NCBI RefSeq assembly: GCF_003574965.1
Contig: NZ_CP032317.1
Coordinates: 62,001 to 126,000, forward strand
Direction: 5' to 3'
DNA: 64,000 nucleotides
Origin: Hymenobacter oligotrophus
Lineage (GTDB): Bacteria > Bacteroidota > Bacteroidia > Cytophagales > Hymenobacteraceae
A model generated the notes under the pieces. It did not search any database. It saw only the letters and a program-made list of their open reading frames with translations, and was not told the origin of the DNA. A program made the translations under genes and the position numbers. The first letter of the stretch is position 1. Each line of letters starts with the position of its first letter. Of the stretch, positions 52,578 to 61,459 are shown piece after piece.

Positions 52578-54614
52578 CTAGCGCGTAATGGCTTTCCGCA
52601 CCACTTCAGCCAAAGGCAACTCGGTTTGGCCGGCGGGCTTCTGGGCTTGCTCTAGTTGCTTTTGCGCGGCCGCCAACCATTCGGCGGAAGCTGGTTTGCC
52701 CTTCTCCAATTGCTCAAGGCGCTGCAGCATCAGGGTTGATACAACGGTAAGCTGCGTGGAAAGCGGAGCGTACTCGCGCAGGCTGGGATTGGCTTGCAGC
52801 AGCGGCTGCACCAGGGCATCGTTCTGCTGCCATTGTTTTAGCTGCGTGCGCAGGCGGGCCAGCTGCCGCCGCGTTTCGGGGGTGTGCGGCAACTGCGTAG
52901 TAAGCGCCCGCGGATAGGAGAGCAGGCTATCGAGCGTCGCGCCAAACTGCCGCACCACTTCCGACTCGGCCGGTGCCGCATCAACCAAGCGGTTGAGCGG
53001 CGTTTGCGTGGTGTATTTGAAGCCCTGAAAATGGCGCTTGTATTCTTTAACGGGCTCCAGTGCGTGGGCCAAGGTGCGCAGCGGGGCCACATCGTGGCCG
53101 GCGGCCATCATGCCCAGCAGCTGCTCGGGTGCGCGGCGGTGTTGCAGACCCAGGCCTTCGAGCTGCGCCGATATAGCACCTAGGCGGCGGTACATATCGG
53201 GCACGTTGGTAACCGTAGCCTCCGACCACAACCGCTCGGCCACGGCCGCTGCCCGGGGCCACGTCCGCGAATCGTAAATAACCGAATCGGCAAACTCCGA
53301 CCACATGGTAGCCTCGCCGCCGAGGATGCGTTTCTTCTCTTCGTCGGTTAGGGGTGCATCGGCAGGCACGGGGTCGGGGGCGTAGTGCGAAGCGGCGGTT
53401 AAGTACAGATCGATGTAGTAGCCATTCGATAGAATAGCCTGGTGGCCCGCTTTGGCGGCTTCGTAGAGGCCTTTTTTGCCGCGCCAGCTCTGGATTACAG
53501 CATCGGGCGGCAGCCCAGGGCCCAGGATTTCGTCCCAGCCGACCATGCGCTTCTGGTACTTCGTCAGCATGGTCAGTACGCGGCGGTTAAAGGCCGTTTG
53601 CAGCGCGTGCTTGTCCACCGAGCCGTCGCGCTTTACCATGCCTTGCTGGCGCATGTACTGGGCAATGCGCGGGTTGCGGCGCCACTGCCGGCCGTCGTTT
53701 TCGTCGCCGCCGATGTGAAAGTACGGGTCGGGGAACAACGCCGTCATTTCGGCAAACAGCTTGTCGAGCAGCTCGTAAGTCGACTCCTTGGTGGGGTCCA
53801 TGGCAATGTTCAGCACGCCCCAGCGCGGCGATACGCCGTACGTCGAGTCGTTGGAAGCCAGCTCGGGGTAAGCCGCCAGCCAAGCCGTAGCGTGGCCCGG
53901 TACATCGAACTCGGGCACCACCCGAATGCCGCGCGCCTGGGCATACTGCAGCACTTCGCGCACCTGCTCCTGGGTGTAGTAGCCGTTGGCGCCGCCCACT
54001 TGATGCAGCTTGGGCAGTACTTTGCTTTCTATTCGAAAACCTTGGTCGTCGGTAAGGTGCCAGTGCAGCACGTTCAGCTTCACCGCCGCCATGGCATCGA
54101 GGTTGCGCTTTATAACCGAAACGGGCAAAAAGTGCCGGGCCGGATCGAGCAGCAGCCCCCGCCACGGAAAGCGCGGTTGGTCTTGTATCTCTACTTCGGG
54201 CAAGTAGCTGCGCTTGGCGTCGCCTTGCGGCAGTTGCTCTAGGGTGGCCAAAGCCCGCAGCACACCTAGGGAAGTAGGCGCATCAATGGTAACGCCGTTG
54301 GGCGTTACGCGCAGGCTGTAGCGTTCCTCATCAAACTGCTCCATGCGGCCAAGCTTGCCGTACCGGATTTGCAGCGGCAAGGCAGTGGTTGCGGCCGTGC
54401 CGTTTCGTCGTAGGCGGTCGAGGGTGCGCGTAACGGCGGCGCGCAGTTGGGCGTCTTCGGGGCCGTCGAGTTGGGGCTTCAGCAGGGCTTTAGGTGCCAG
54501 CGAGGCCTTGCCCCAACTAACTTGGGTTGGCACGGGCAGGAGCTGGCGCGTATCGGTAGGCTGGGCAAAAGCGGCAAGCGGCAGGAGGAGCAGAAGCAAA
54601 AGCAAACGAAGCAT
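52578..54614 (-). CDS. exported beta-N-acetylhexosaminidase (GH20)
   Basis: A 678-residue family 20 glycoside hydrolase that would cleave terminal N-acetylglucosamine or N-acetylgalactosamine from chitin fragments, glycans or peptidoglycan. A signal peptide (LLLLLLLLPLAAFAQ) is followed by the N-terminal GH20b domain (about 25-145) and the catalytic barrel: RGLLLDPARHFLPVSVIKR, LNVLHWHLTDDQGFRIES, GIRVVPEFDVPGHATAW, and the Asp-Glu pair in YFHIGGDEND. The C-terminal part is helical. It appears to be a single gene; no polysaccharide-utilisation neighbours are present. Confidence 0.95.
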   Translation of the reverse strand: MLRLLLLLLLLPLAAFAQPTDTRQLLPVPTQVSWGKASLAPKALLKPQLDGPEDAQLRAAVTRTLDRLRRNGTAATTALPLQIRYGKLGRMEQFDEERYSLRVTPNGVTIDAPTSLGVLRALATLEQLPQGDAKRSYLPEVEIQDQPRFPWRGLLLDPARHFLPVSVIKRNLDAMAAVKLNVLHWHLTDDQGFRIESKVLPKLHQVGGANGYYTQEQVREVLQYAQARGIRVVPEFDVPGHATAWLAAYPELASNDSTYGVSPRWGVLNIAMDPTKESTYELLDKLFAEMTALFPDPYFHIGGDENDGRQWRRNPRIAQYMRQQGMVKRDGSVDKHALQTAFNRRVLTMLTKYQKRMVGWDEILGPGLPPDAVIQSWRGKKGLYEAAKAGHQAILSNGYYIDLYLTAASHYAPDPVPADAPLTDEEKKRILGGEATMWSEFADSVIYDSRTWPRAAAVAERLWSEATVTNVPDMYRRLGAISAQLEGLGLQHRRAPEQLLGMMAAGHDVAPLRTLAHALEPVKEYKRHFQGFKYTTQTPLNRLVDAAPAESEVVRQFGATLDSLLSYPRALTTQLPHTPETRRQLARLRTQLKQWQQNDALVQPLLQANPSLREYAPLSTQLTVVSTLMLQRLEQLEKGKPASAEWLAAAQKQLEQAQKPAGQTELPLAEVVRKAITR

Positions 54615-54679
54615 AGGGCGAGTTTACGGCGAAGCGCCCGAGCAGGCGCAATTTCTTTGCCGTTTAGCTTCGCTCGCGC

Positions 54680-56059
54680 TCAGATCATGCCCCGCGACTT
54701 AAACTCGAGGTACCGGTTGATGGTGTTGGCCGTGAGGTTTTGCGGCGCCGTGAGCAAGGCATGAATGCCGTAGCGCTGCAGCTCCAGCACCATGCGGCGC
54801 TTGTCCTGCACAAATTTTTCGGCCACGGTTTGGTGGTACAGTTCTTCGGTGCTGGTAGCTGGTGTTTCGATCACGCCGCGCAGCTCGGTGTTTTCGAAGA
54901 ATATCACCAGCAGCAGGTGCCGGCTGGCTAGGCGGCGCAGGTAGGGCAACTGGCGCTGCAGGCCGTGCAGGCTTTCGAAGTTGGTGAACAGCACCAGCAG
55001 GCTGCGCTGCTTTACCTGCCGCTGCACCAGGGCAGCCAGCCGCTCAAAGTCCGATTCAAGAAAGCGGGTTTGCTGCCGGTACAGCACCTCCAACAAGCGC
55101 GGCAGCTGGCCCCGGCGGCGGTCGGCGGGTACTACGTCGCCGGGTTCGTGGGCGAAGGTGATGAGGCCGGCGCGGTCGTGCTTGATTAGGGCGATGTTGC
55201 TAAGCACGAGCGAAGCGTTGATGGCGTAATCGAGCAAGGCTAGCTCCTCGAAGGGCATGCGCATTACGCGGCCTTTATCAATCACGCAGTACACCTGCTG
55301 GGCGCGCTCGTCTTCGTGGTGGTTCACGAGCAGCTGGTCGCCGGCTTGACTGGGGCGGCGGGCCGTGGCTTTCCAGTTGATGGTGCGCGGGTCGTCGCCG
55401 AGGGCATAGGGCCGAATGTGGTCGAACTCCATGCTTTGGCCCACGCGGCGGATGCGCTTCACGCCGACTTCGGTAAGGCGGTTGCTAAGGGCAAGCAGCT
55501 CGTAGCGCCGCATCTGCAAAAATGAAGGGTACACAGCCGTCGTCACGTCGGCCTCGCCGAAGCGGTAGCGGCGCTGCACCAGGCCCAATGGCGAGCGGGC
55601 CAGCACGTTGGTTTGGCCAAACACGTACTCGCCGCGGCGCGTGGGGCGCAGTTGGTAGTGCAGGGTGGTGCTGGTGCCGCCGCTCAGCTGCAGCGGAAAG
55701 AGCAAGTCGCGGCGCTGAAACTGCACCGGCACGTCGTCGACCACATCGAGGCGCGCGGCAAAGGGGTAGCGGTTTTCGATTACTACTTGCACGTCGTTGT
55801 CGTCGCCGTTGGAGAGGCGCCGGCCAAGTACCCGCCGCGCAAATACGCCCTCCCCGCGGCCCAGGGTGTAGAGCAACCCTAGGTCGAGGAGTGTAAACAA
55901 GGCCAGCGCAACCGCCAGAATTTGCGCCGGCGCTACCAGCACGGGCCAAAAGTGCGCCACAATCAGGAGGGTAATTACCACCGCCCACGCGGCAAAAAAG
56001 CGCGGCGGCAGCAACAACGAGGCTACCAGGTTGCGGAAGAAAGATGATTTAGGTGACAC
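54680..56059 (-). CDS. DUF58 domain protein
   Basis: A protein of about 459 residues with two N-terminal helices (FFAAWAVVITLLIVAHFWPVLV and ILAVALALFTLLDLGLLYTLG), a beta-rich domain (RYPFAARLDVVDDVP...RRGEYVFGQTNV), then the DUF58 signature MEFDHIRPYALGDDPRTINWKATAR and a von Willebrand A-like domain (VYCVIDKGRV...LLVLFTNFES). DUF58 proteins sit beside MoxR ATPases and are thought to be their partners or substrates. The GTG at 56059 is a guess, since the upstream sequence is a repeat array; the true start may be a few codons away. It is downstream of moxR on the same strand. Confidence 0.9.
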   Translation of the reverse strand: MSPKSSFFRNLVASLLLPPRFFAAWAVVITLLIVAHFWPVLVAPAQILAVALALFTLLDLGLLYTLGRGEGVFARRVLGRRLSNGDDNDVQVVIENRYPFAARLDVVDDVPVQFQRRDLLFPLQLSGGTSTTLHYQLRPTRRGEYVFGQTNVLARSPLGLVQRRYRFGEADVTTAVYPSFLQMRRYELLALSNRLTEVGVKRIRRVGQSMEFDHIRPYALGDDPRTINWKATARRPSQAGDQLLVNHHEDERAQQVYCVIDKGRVMRMPFEELALLDYAINASLVLSNIALIKHDRAGLITFAHEPGDVVPADRRRGQLPRLLEVLYRQQTRFLESDFERLAALVQRQVKQRSLLVLFTNFESLHGLQRQLPYLRRLASRHLLLVIFFENTELRGVIETPATSTEELYHQTVAEKFVQDKRRMVLELQRYGIHALLTAPQNLTANTINRYLEFKSRGMI

Positions 56060-56102
56060 GTAACAGGTTATAGGTAACACGTAGCAGGCGACACGTGACA
56101 GG
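56052..56102. repeat. CACGTG-type repeat array, downstream side of the moxR gap
   Basis: Short degenerate copies of GTCACGTGTNAC-like units in one orientation. A matching array in the opposite orientation lies at 56333-56394, so the two flank the large palindrome at 56142-56226. It overlaps the likely start region of the DUF58 gene. Confidence 0.55.
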
Positions 56103-56141
56103 CTTTAGACGTGTTCCTGAATAGGCAAACGCACTGGAACG

Positions 56142-56226
56142 GTCATGCTGAGCTTGTCGAAGCATCTCTACCGCTTCGCCAGATACCAACAAAGCGGTAA
56201 AGATGCTTCGACAAGCTCAGCATGAC
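56142..56226. repeat. large palindromic repeat in the moxR-DUF58 gap
   Basis: Inverted 35-base arms (56142-56176 and 56192-56226) matching at 34 of 35 positions around a 15-base spacer. The arm begins GTCATGCTGAGCTTGTCGAA and contains AAGCATCT. Sequences of this type are widespread dispersed repeats in Bacteroidota genomes. No T-run follows, so it is not an ordinary terminator. Confidence 0.82.
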
Positions 56227-56332
56227 GGCCTTTGCCGAGTTTGCTTGTCCACGAACAAGTCTTTTGGGTAAAAAGTGATGGGTGAGAATCAGCGCCTGAC
56301 CGTGGGGCGCAAAGCAGACCGCCTAAATCCGC

Positions 56333-56394
56333 TCGTCACGTGTTACTTGTCACGTGTCACGTGTTGCCCACAAGTTACTTGTCACCTGTCACTC
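56333..56394. repeat. CACGTG-type repeat array, upstream side of the moxR gap
   Basis: Repeated units of the kind GTCACGTGTTACTT and GTCACGTGTCAC, inverted relative to those at 56052-56102. It ends just before the moxR stop codon. The flanked arrangement around the palindrome suggests one composite element. Confidence 0.55.
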
Positions 56395-56399
56395 AAAAC

Positions 56400-57419
56400 T
56401 TACCTAGGCACCTCCACTTGCTGCAGCAGCTGGCGCACTACGTCGTCGGGGCCCAGGCCTTCCAGCTCGCGCTCGGGGGTTAGCTGAATCCGGTGGCGCA
56501 GCACCGGCGCGGCCAGGTGCTGAATGTCTTCGGGCGTTACGAAGTCGCGGCCGCGCAGGGCGGCCAGGGCTTTTGCGCCGTTCAGCAAGGCGATAGAGGC
56601 CCGCGGCGACGCGCCTAGGTGCAGCGACTTGTGCGTGCGCGTGAGGCCCACCAAACGGGCCACGTACTCGAACAACCTTGGCTCGACGTGCTGCTCGCGC
56701 ACTTGCCGGCGCAGGGCGTGCAGCTGCTCGGGCGTAACCACGGGCCGCACCGCCTCGAGCGGTAGCCCGCCGGCGCCGGCGTGGTGGCCCTGCAAAATCA
56801 GGATTTCCTCGGCCTCGGTGGGGTAGGGCACCAGCACCTTGAACAGGAAACGGTCGAGCTGCGCTTCGGGCAGGCGGTAGGTGCCTTCCTGCTCCACGGG
56901 GTTTTGCGTGGCCAGCACCATAAAAGGCTCGCCGAGGTGGTGGGTTTGCCCGTCGTGGGTAATGTGGCGCTCCTCCATTACCTCGAACAACGCCGACTGC
57001 GTTTTGGCCGGGGCGCGGTTAATCTCGTCGATCAGCACCACGCTTGAGAAAATAGGGCCCTGCCGAAACTCGAAGCTGCCGCGCGCCGGCACGTACACCG
57101 AGGTGCCCAGCACATCGGAGGGCATGAGGTCGGGCGTGAACTGAATGCGGCCAAACGGTACCGACAGCGTGCGGGCCAGCAGCTTGGCCGTGAGCGTTTT
57201 GGCTACGCCGGGTACGCCTTCGAGCAGCACGTGGCCATCGGCCAGCAGGGCCACCAGCAGCAGCTCTACCAGGTCGTGCTGGCCTACGAGCACGCGGCCT
57301 ACCTCTTGCCGCACGGCCGCGGTGGTGCCGGAAAGCTGGCTCAGGTCGGTGCGGGTGCCGAAGGGCATTTCGGCGGTAGCGGTTTGGGTGTGCGGGGTAT
57401 GGTTGGTGGAGGGTTCCAT
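56400..57419 (-). CDS. MoxR-family AAA+ ATPase
   Basis: A 339-residue AAA+ ATPase of the MoxR type, a chaperone-like ATPase that matures or regulates membrane or periplasmic complexes. Walker A (LLEGVPGVAKTLTAKLLA), Walker B with the DE pair (VVLIDEINRAPAKTQSALFEVMEERHIT), sensor 1 (FMVLATQNPVEQEGTYRLPEAQLDRFLF) and the C-terminal lid (RLVGLTRTHKSLHLGASPRASIALL) are all present. It sits between DUF4350 (70 bases upstream) and DUF58 (about 340 bases downstream, across the repeats), the usual MoxR setting. Confidence 0.95.
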   Translation of the reverse strand: MEPSTNHTPHTQTATAEMPFGTRTDLSQLSGTTAAVRQEVGRVLVGQHDLVELLLVALLADGHVLLEGVPGVAKTLTAKLLARTLSVPFGRIQFTPDLMPSDVLGTSVYVPARGSFEFRQGPIFSSVVLIDEINRAPAKTQSALFEVMEERHITHDGQTHHLGEPFMVLATQNPVEQEGTYRLPEAQLDRFLFKVLVPYPTEAEEILILQGHHAGAGGLPLEAVRPVVTPEQLHALRRQVREQHVEPRLFEYVARLVGLTRTHKSLHLGASPRASIALLNGAKALAALRGRDFVTPEDIQHLAAPVLRHRIQLTPERELEGLGPDDVVRQLLQQVEVPR

Positions 57420-57489
57420 GCGGTAAAATTGGCCACAGCACCTAGGGCAAGGCGGGCGGCAAGTAGGTGATAGAAGTTAACCCAAGCGG

Positions 57490-58734
57490 CTAGCGCTCGG
57501 CGCGTTGCTGAAAGTTGGAAAGCAATTGATAAAGCTGATGCAGCTCGGTTTCGGAAACGTGCTCGGCATCAAGCCAATTGTTCAGGCGAGCCAGCAGCGC
57601 TGTTACCTCGCCCACCGGAATGCCGGTGCGCACGCTCAGGCGGCGCGGGTAATCGGTATCAATCGTGAGCGGCACGGGCTCCTGAAAGCGGGTGCGCAGG
57701 TAGTCGAAAAACAAGCGGATGCGCAACGCGGCCAAGGCTTGGTGGTTGCGGCCCTGGCGGTACACGCTGGCCACGGTGCGCACAAACTGCAGGCTGGTAT
57801 TGGGCAGCGGCCGCAGCGTAGGCACGGGCCGCTGGCGGCGCCGCGCACCTAGCAAGGCAAACAGCAGCCCGCCGAGCAACAGCCCGTTCCAGGCCCAGGT
57901 AAGCGCCGGGCTGGTGTGCACCACGCGCAGCAGCGAGTCGTCGCCCTCGCGGCCTTGGGTGTAAAACGCATCCCATAGCACCGGGCCTTGGGGCAGGTAG
58001 CTTAGGGCGCCGGCCACAAACGCGGCGTTGCGCCCGTACAGCACGCCGTAGTTGCTCAGCAGCGCCGGCACCGAGCACACGTACAAGTGCCCACGCCCTA
58101 CGGAGGTGTGCACCAGCACGGGGCGCTGCTGGGCATTGGTAGCCAGCACGGTAGCCGCCGAGGTTTGCCCCTTGCGCTTGGCCGAAGCCGCCAACAACCG
58201 ACCCAGGCTGTCGTGGGCGAAATAGGTGCCGACTACGCGGTTGGGCAAAGCAGCCGTGCGCCGCTGCAGCGCGGCTGCCGCAAAGCGAAAGCGTACGGTA
58301 TCCTTGTTGTTGGCCGCCAAATCGAAGGGTGCATCAACCGTGGCGGGCATTAGCCAGAGGCTGTCAATTTCGTTGGGCAGCAGAAACTGCTCGGCGGCCA
58401 GCCACACGGTGCCGCCCCGCTGCAGGTAGCGCGTAATGGCCTGGGCATCGGCCGGGCTGGGCTGAAACGTTTGGAGCGCCAGGAAATACACGGCCGGCCG
58501 CGCTTCCGTCGAGTCTTGCAAAGCCACATACGGCGACTCGCGCGTGAGCCGCACGGGAGCTTTGGCCAAGGTGGGCAGCAGCCGGAAGGCGGCGTAGGTA
58601 CCCAGGGGGCGTTTGTGGTCGGAGCGGTACGAGGGTGTCCAGTCGAGCTTTTTGGGCTGGTTGTAGGCAATCAGCAACCAAATGCCCACCAGCGCCCCCA
58701 GCACCGTAAGCGGCCATCGGATAGAGCGGAGCAT
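57490..58734 (-). CDS. DUF4350 domain protein
   Basis: A 414-residue membrane-anchored protein. One N-terminal helix (IRWPLTVLGALVGIWLLIAY) precedes a DUF4350 domain (SDHKRPLGTYAAFRLLPTL...QAITRYLQRGGTVWLAAEQFLLP), which resembles an amidotransferase-like or GATase fold; a second helix (WNGLLLGGLLFALLGARRR) follows about residue 300, then a helical C-terminal cytoplasmic part. The ATG at 58734 overlaps the stop of the upstream DUF4129 gene by one base (TAATG). Found next to MoxR/DUF4129 in many genomes. Confidence 0.85.
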   Translation of the reverse strand: MLRSIRWPLTVLGALVGIWLLIAYNQPKKLDWTPSYRSDHKRPLGTYAAFRLLPTLAKAPVRLTRESPYVALQDSTEARPAVYFLALQTFQPSPADAQAITRYLQRGGTVWLAAEQFLLPNEIDSLWLMPATVDAPFDLAANNKDTVRFRFAAAALQRRTAALPNRVVGTYFAHDSLGRLLAASAKRKGQTSAATVLATNAQQRPVLVHTSVGRGHLYVCSVPALLSNYGVLYGRNAAFVAGALSYLPQGPVLWDAFYTQGREGDDSLLRVVHTSPALTWAWNGLLLGGLLFALLGARRRQRPVPTLRPLPNTSLQFVRTVASVYRQGRNHQALAALRIRLFFDYLRTRFQEPVPLTIDTDYPRRLSVRTGIPVGEVTALLARLNNWLDAEHVSETELHQLYQLLSNFQQRAER

Positions 58735-59519
58735 TAGGCGGCGCGGCGGTTTTGGAGGTCGGTAAGAAATGCTTGGCGCATGGCGCGTACCTGCTCGTAA
58801 GGCGCGGCCTCCAGCTCCAGCTCGCCGTACCACACGTACTCGAACTGGCGCGTAACGGAGGCAAAGGCGGGCACCAGCCGCGCCGCATTGGTTTGCAGCT
58901 CGGCCTGGTAGTGGTGGTTGGTTTTGTCGGGCGTCCAGCTAATCAGGCCCCGATCGGTGAGGGCCTTCAGCACCAGCAAATAACCTAGGCGCGTGGCCAG
59001 GCGCCACTGGCCTTGTGCCTCGGCTTGCTGCAGGCGCTGCGGCAGGGTTTGCTCGTGCACATCGTCGGCCTCGGTGGCGTAAGGCACCGCAATGTCGCGC
59101 CCGCGGCCCCGCAGCCAATCGGAAAGCCGCAGGTTGAGCAGCTGCATTACGATGAGCACCAGCGCCACTGCGGCCACGCCGTAAGCCAGCACCCGCCAAA
59201 ACATGGCACTGCTGCCTTCGGGCAAGGCCTCAAACAGCCGTTGCATCAAGTCGCGCCACCAGCGGCTTAAGGGGTTGGTGGGCGGCGGGGCCTCGTGGTA
59301 CTGCAGGTCGTCGTCGGCTTGGAGGCGCTGCAGCTCCGCGGCCTCAAAGTGCCGTACCGATACGGGCGCCGGCGCTGGCTGTGCCGCTGCTGCCCGGGCC
59401 ACAGGAGGTTGCGGCTGCGGCTGCGGCGCGGCCGGAGCGGCTACGGCCAGCTGCACCAGCAGCAAAGCCGCAGCCAGGCTGCCTAGGTGGTGCGCAAAAC
59501 GGCGCGGGTAAGGGAGCAT
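58734..59519 (-). CDS. DUF4129 domain protein
   Basis: A 261-residue exported or membrane protein. The N-terminal signal (LGSLAAALLLVQLAVA) precedes a Pro/Ala-rich linker, a transmembrane helix (FWRVLAYGVAAVALVLIVMQLL) and a cytoplasmic C-terminal DUF4129 region (LATRLGYLLVLKALTDRGLISW...FEYVWYGELELEAAPYEQVRAM). The ATG at 59519 overlaps the stop of the next upstream gene by one base (TGATG). The linker is unusually rich in Pro and Gln and ends before the DDDLQYHEAPPPTNPLSRWW segment. Confidence 0.85.
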   Translation of the reverse strand: MLPYPRRFAHHLGSLAAALLLVQLAVAAPAAPQPQPQPPVARAAAAQPAPAPVSVRHFEAAELQRLQADDDLQYHEAPPPTNPLSRWWRDLMQRLFEALPEGSSAMFWRVLAYGVAAVALVLIVMQLLNLRLSDWLRGRGRDIAVPYATEADDVHEQTLPQRLQQAEAQGQWRLATRLGYLLVLKALTDRGLISWTPDKTNHHYQAELQTNAARLVPAFASVTRQFEYVWYGELELEAAPYEQVRAMRQAFLTDLQNRRAA

Positions 59520-60472
59520 CAAAGGGTAGGGTCGCCGTAGCTGGGGCGGAACAACGTGTCGTCGGTACCACTGGCGGCGTTGCCGGCGGCTGGCGTTTGG
59601 CCGATTTCCTGCACGCGCCATTGCAGGCTTATCCCGTCGCGGCGCTCAACCAGGTTGAAATACTGAAACATCAGCAGCAAGAATAGCACAGGGTACAGGG
59701 CCATGTTCAGGGCCATTTGCACGCTCTGGACGAATGCGAAGCCTGCCGTGCCCACGGCATCGGAGCTGAAAACGCCCATGAAACCGAATACCAGCCCCAA
59801 CACGCCGCCCACTGCGGCCGAAACAATAAATACGCCAATGCCGCCCACCATCATCAGCCCGAACGTGGACCACCACTTGCCGCGAATTAGGCCCACGGAG
59901 CGGCTTAGCGTTTGGCCTAGGTCGGCGCGCTCAAACACCACCACGCAGGGCAGCAGGTACATGGCCATCGTCAGGTAAGCGCCCGGCAGGAAAAACAGCA
60001 TGTAGCCCAGCATCACCAGCACCGCGGCCACAAAGCCGTAGCCCAGCAAGGGCAGCATATTCGGCCGAGCCTCGGCCCACACCTCGGCCACGGTAAGCGG
60101 CGCGGTGGCGTCGGGGCTTTCCATGCGGCGCTTTACAAAAGCGTACATCATGGCGTAGGTGGCCAGCGAAGCCAGCATGACAACGATAAACAGCCCCACG
60201 AAGGCCGGTACCATCAGCAGCTGCACCGATGAAATATCGCCGCGTTCCAGCGTTGGCATGCTGCTGAATACCGAGAAAAACAGCCCAGCCATGGCCGCCA
60301 TGGTTACCAGCATGGGCACCAGCAACACGCGGTACAGGTTGCCGCCGTGTTTGCCCAAAAAAGCGAACGTGGCCTCGAACTTCTGGCCGAAGTCGCGGCG
60401 GCGGTAAAAGTCCTGCGGGCTGGTAAACGCGCGCTCCGACTCGGTGCGCGGCGCAAGGGTAGAGGTTTGCAT
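59519..60472 (-). CDS. polytopic membrane protein, paralogue 1 of the MoxR cluster
   Basis: A 317-residue membrane protein with six or seven helices. Its N-terminal soluble part (FTSPQDFYRRRDFGQKFEATFAFL) and its C-terminal end (LFLLLMFQYFNLVERRDG) match those of the next gene upstream, so the two are tandem paralogues. A GlyPro-bearing helix pair (GYMLFFLPGAYLTMAMYLLPCVVVFERADLGQTLSRSVGLIRGKWW) resembles the DUF975-like membrane family of channel-like proteins. Position in the MoxR/DUF4129 operon suggests a membrane component of the same system. I do not recognise a name for it. Confidence 0.78.
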   Translation of the reverse strand: MQTSTLAPRTESERAFTSPQDFYRRRDFGQKFEATFAFLGKHGGNLYRVLLVPMLVTMAAMAGLFFSVFSSMPTLERGDISSVQLLMVPAFVGLFIVVMLASLATYAMMYAFVKRRMESPDATAPLTVAEVWAEARPNMLPLLGYGFVAAVLVMLGYMLFFLPGAYLTMAMYLLPCVVVFERADLGQTLSRSVGLIRGKWWSTFGLMMVGGIGVFIVSAAVGGVLGLVFGFMGVFSSDAVGTAGFAFVQSVQMALNMALYPVLFLLLMFQYFNLVERRDGISLQWRVQEIGQTPAAGNAASGTDDTLFRPSYGDPTL

Positions 60473-60520
60473 GCGGCTATGGGTATGGTTGGGGTTGTTG
60501 AGAATGCGGCAAACGGGCGG

Positions 60521-61411
60521 TTACAGCAAGTATTCGCCTTCGGTAATGGCGCCTAGGTCGGTGGGGTGGCTGCCGGACGCCGGGGCCTGGCCAATGCGTG
60601 AAGCCCGCCAGCTGAGGCCGGGGCTTTCCTTGCTCTCTACTATGCTAAAGTAATTAAATGCCAGCAAGATAGCCGTAATGGGCTGGAGCAAAAACTGCAG
60701 GCCCGAAATGAGCAGGCGCACCGGCAACACCCACAACCACTCCGACTGATCCATTTCCAGCGCGGCACCTAGGCTTTGCAAGAGCAACTGGGGCACCTGA
60801 ACAACGGCCACGCTGAGCAACCATGTCATCAGTGCCAATCCCAGCGTTGTCCACCAAAAGCCTTCCACCAGCTTAAAGCACCGCGACATCGACTCTTCGC
60901 TGTCTTCGAGCATTACCACGCCGGGCAGCAGCGTGAAGGCCGGCCAAATGTAAATGCCCGGTGCAATCAGGCACAGAAAGCCCAGCAGCATAAGGGCACC
61001 GAAGATGAGGTAGCTGCCGAAGAAGGAGCCCAAGCCGTTTGCAAAGTCCCAGATCTGATCGGGCGTGTAGCGCGCGCCGGGCTCGTCGAGGGCGTGCATG
61101 CGGGCGCGCAGAAAACCGTACACCACGCCCGTGCCCACAAAGGTTCCGATGGCGTAAAACACCGAGCCCACGGGGTACAGCATGGCGCCATCGGTGCCTA
61201 CGTAATGCTCGCCCGCCGCCTGAAATAGCGCCCCAATGAGCATGTACAAGCCCGAGTAGCGCACCAAAGCCCCGAGCAGCTCGCGGTAGTGCAGGCGCAG
61301 CAGTTGGGCCGTGGCTTCCCATTTCTGGCCAAAGTCGCGCACTTGGTAAAAATCGGCCGGGTGGCTAAACGGCGGCGTAACTGTGGGCTTGGCCGAGGTA
61401 AGCGTAGGCAT
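60521..61411 (-). CDS. polytopic membrane protein, paralogue 2 of the MoxR cluster
   Basis: A 296-residue membrane protein with about six helices, paralogous to the next gene downstream. Shared features: a FSHPADFYQVRDFGQKWEAT start, a Pro/Gly helix pair (LGFLCLIAPGIYIWPAFTLLPGVVMLEDSEESMSRCFKLVEG) and the end LLAFNYFSIVESKE, followed by a polar tail. It precedes paralogue 1 by 48 bases and follows SpoIIM by 48 bases. Function unknown; the tandem pair may form a heteromeric membrane complex. Confidence 0.78.
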   Translation of the reverse strand: MPTLTSAKPTVTPPFSHPADFYQVRDFGQKWEATAQLLRLHYRELLGALVRYSGLYMLIGALFQAAGEHYVGTDGAMLYPVGSVFYAIGTFVGTGVVYGFLRARMHALDEPGARYTPDQIWDFANGLGSFFGSYLIFGALMLLGFLCLIAPGIYIWPAFTLLPGVVMLEDSEESMSRCFKLVEGFWWTTLGLALMTWLLSVAVVQVPQLLLQSLGAALEMDQSEWLWVLPVRLLISGLQFLLQPITAILLAFNYFSIVESKESPGLSWRASRIGQAPASGSHPTDLGAITEGEYLL

Positions 61412-61459
61412 AACAACGTAGCGGTGGAGGAATAAGCAAGTGCAGAGTAGGTACTAAAA

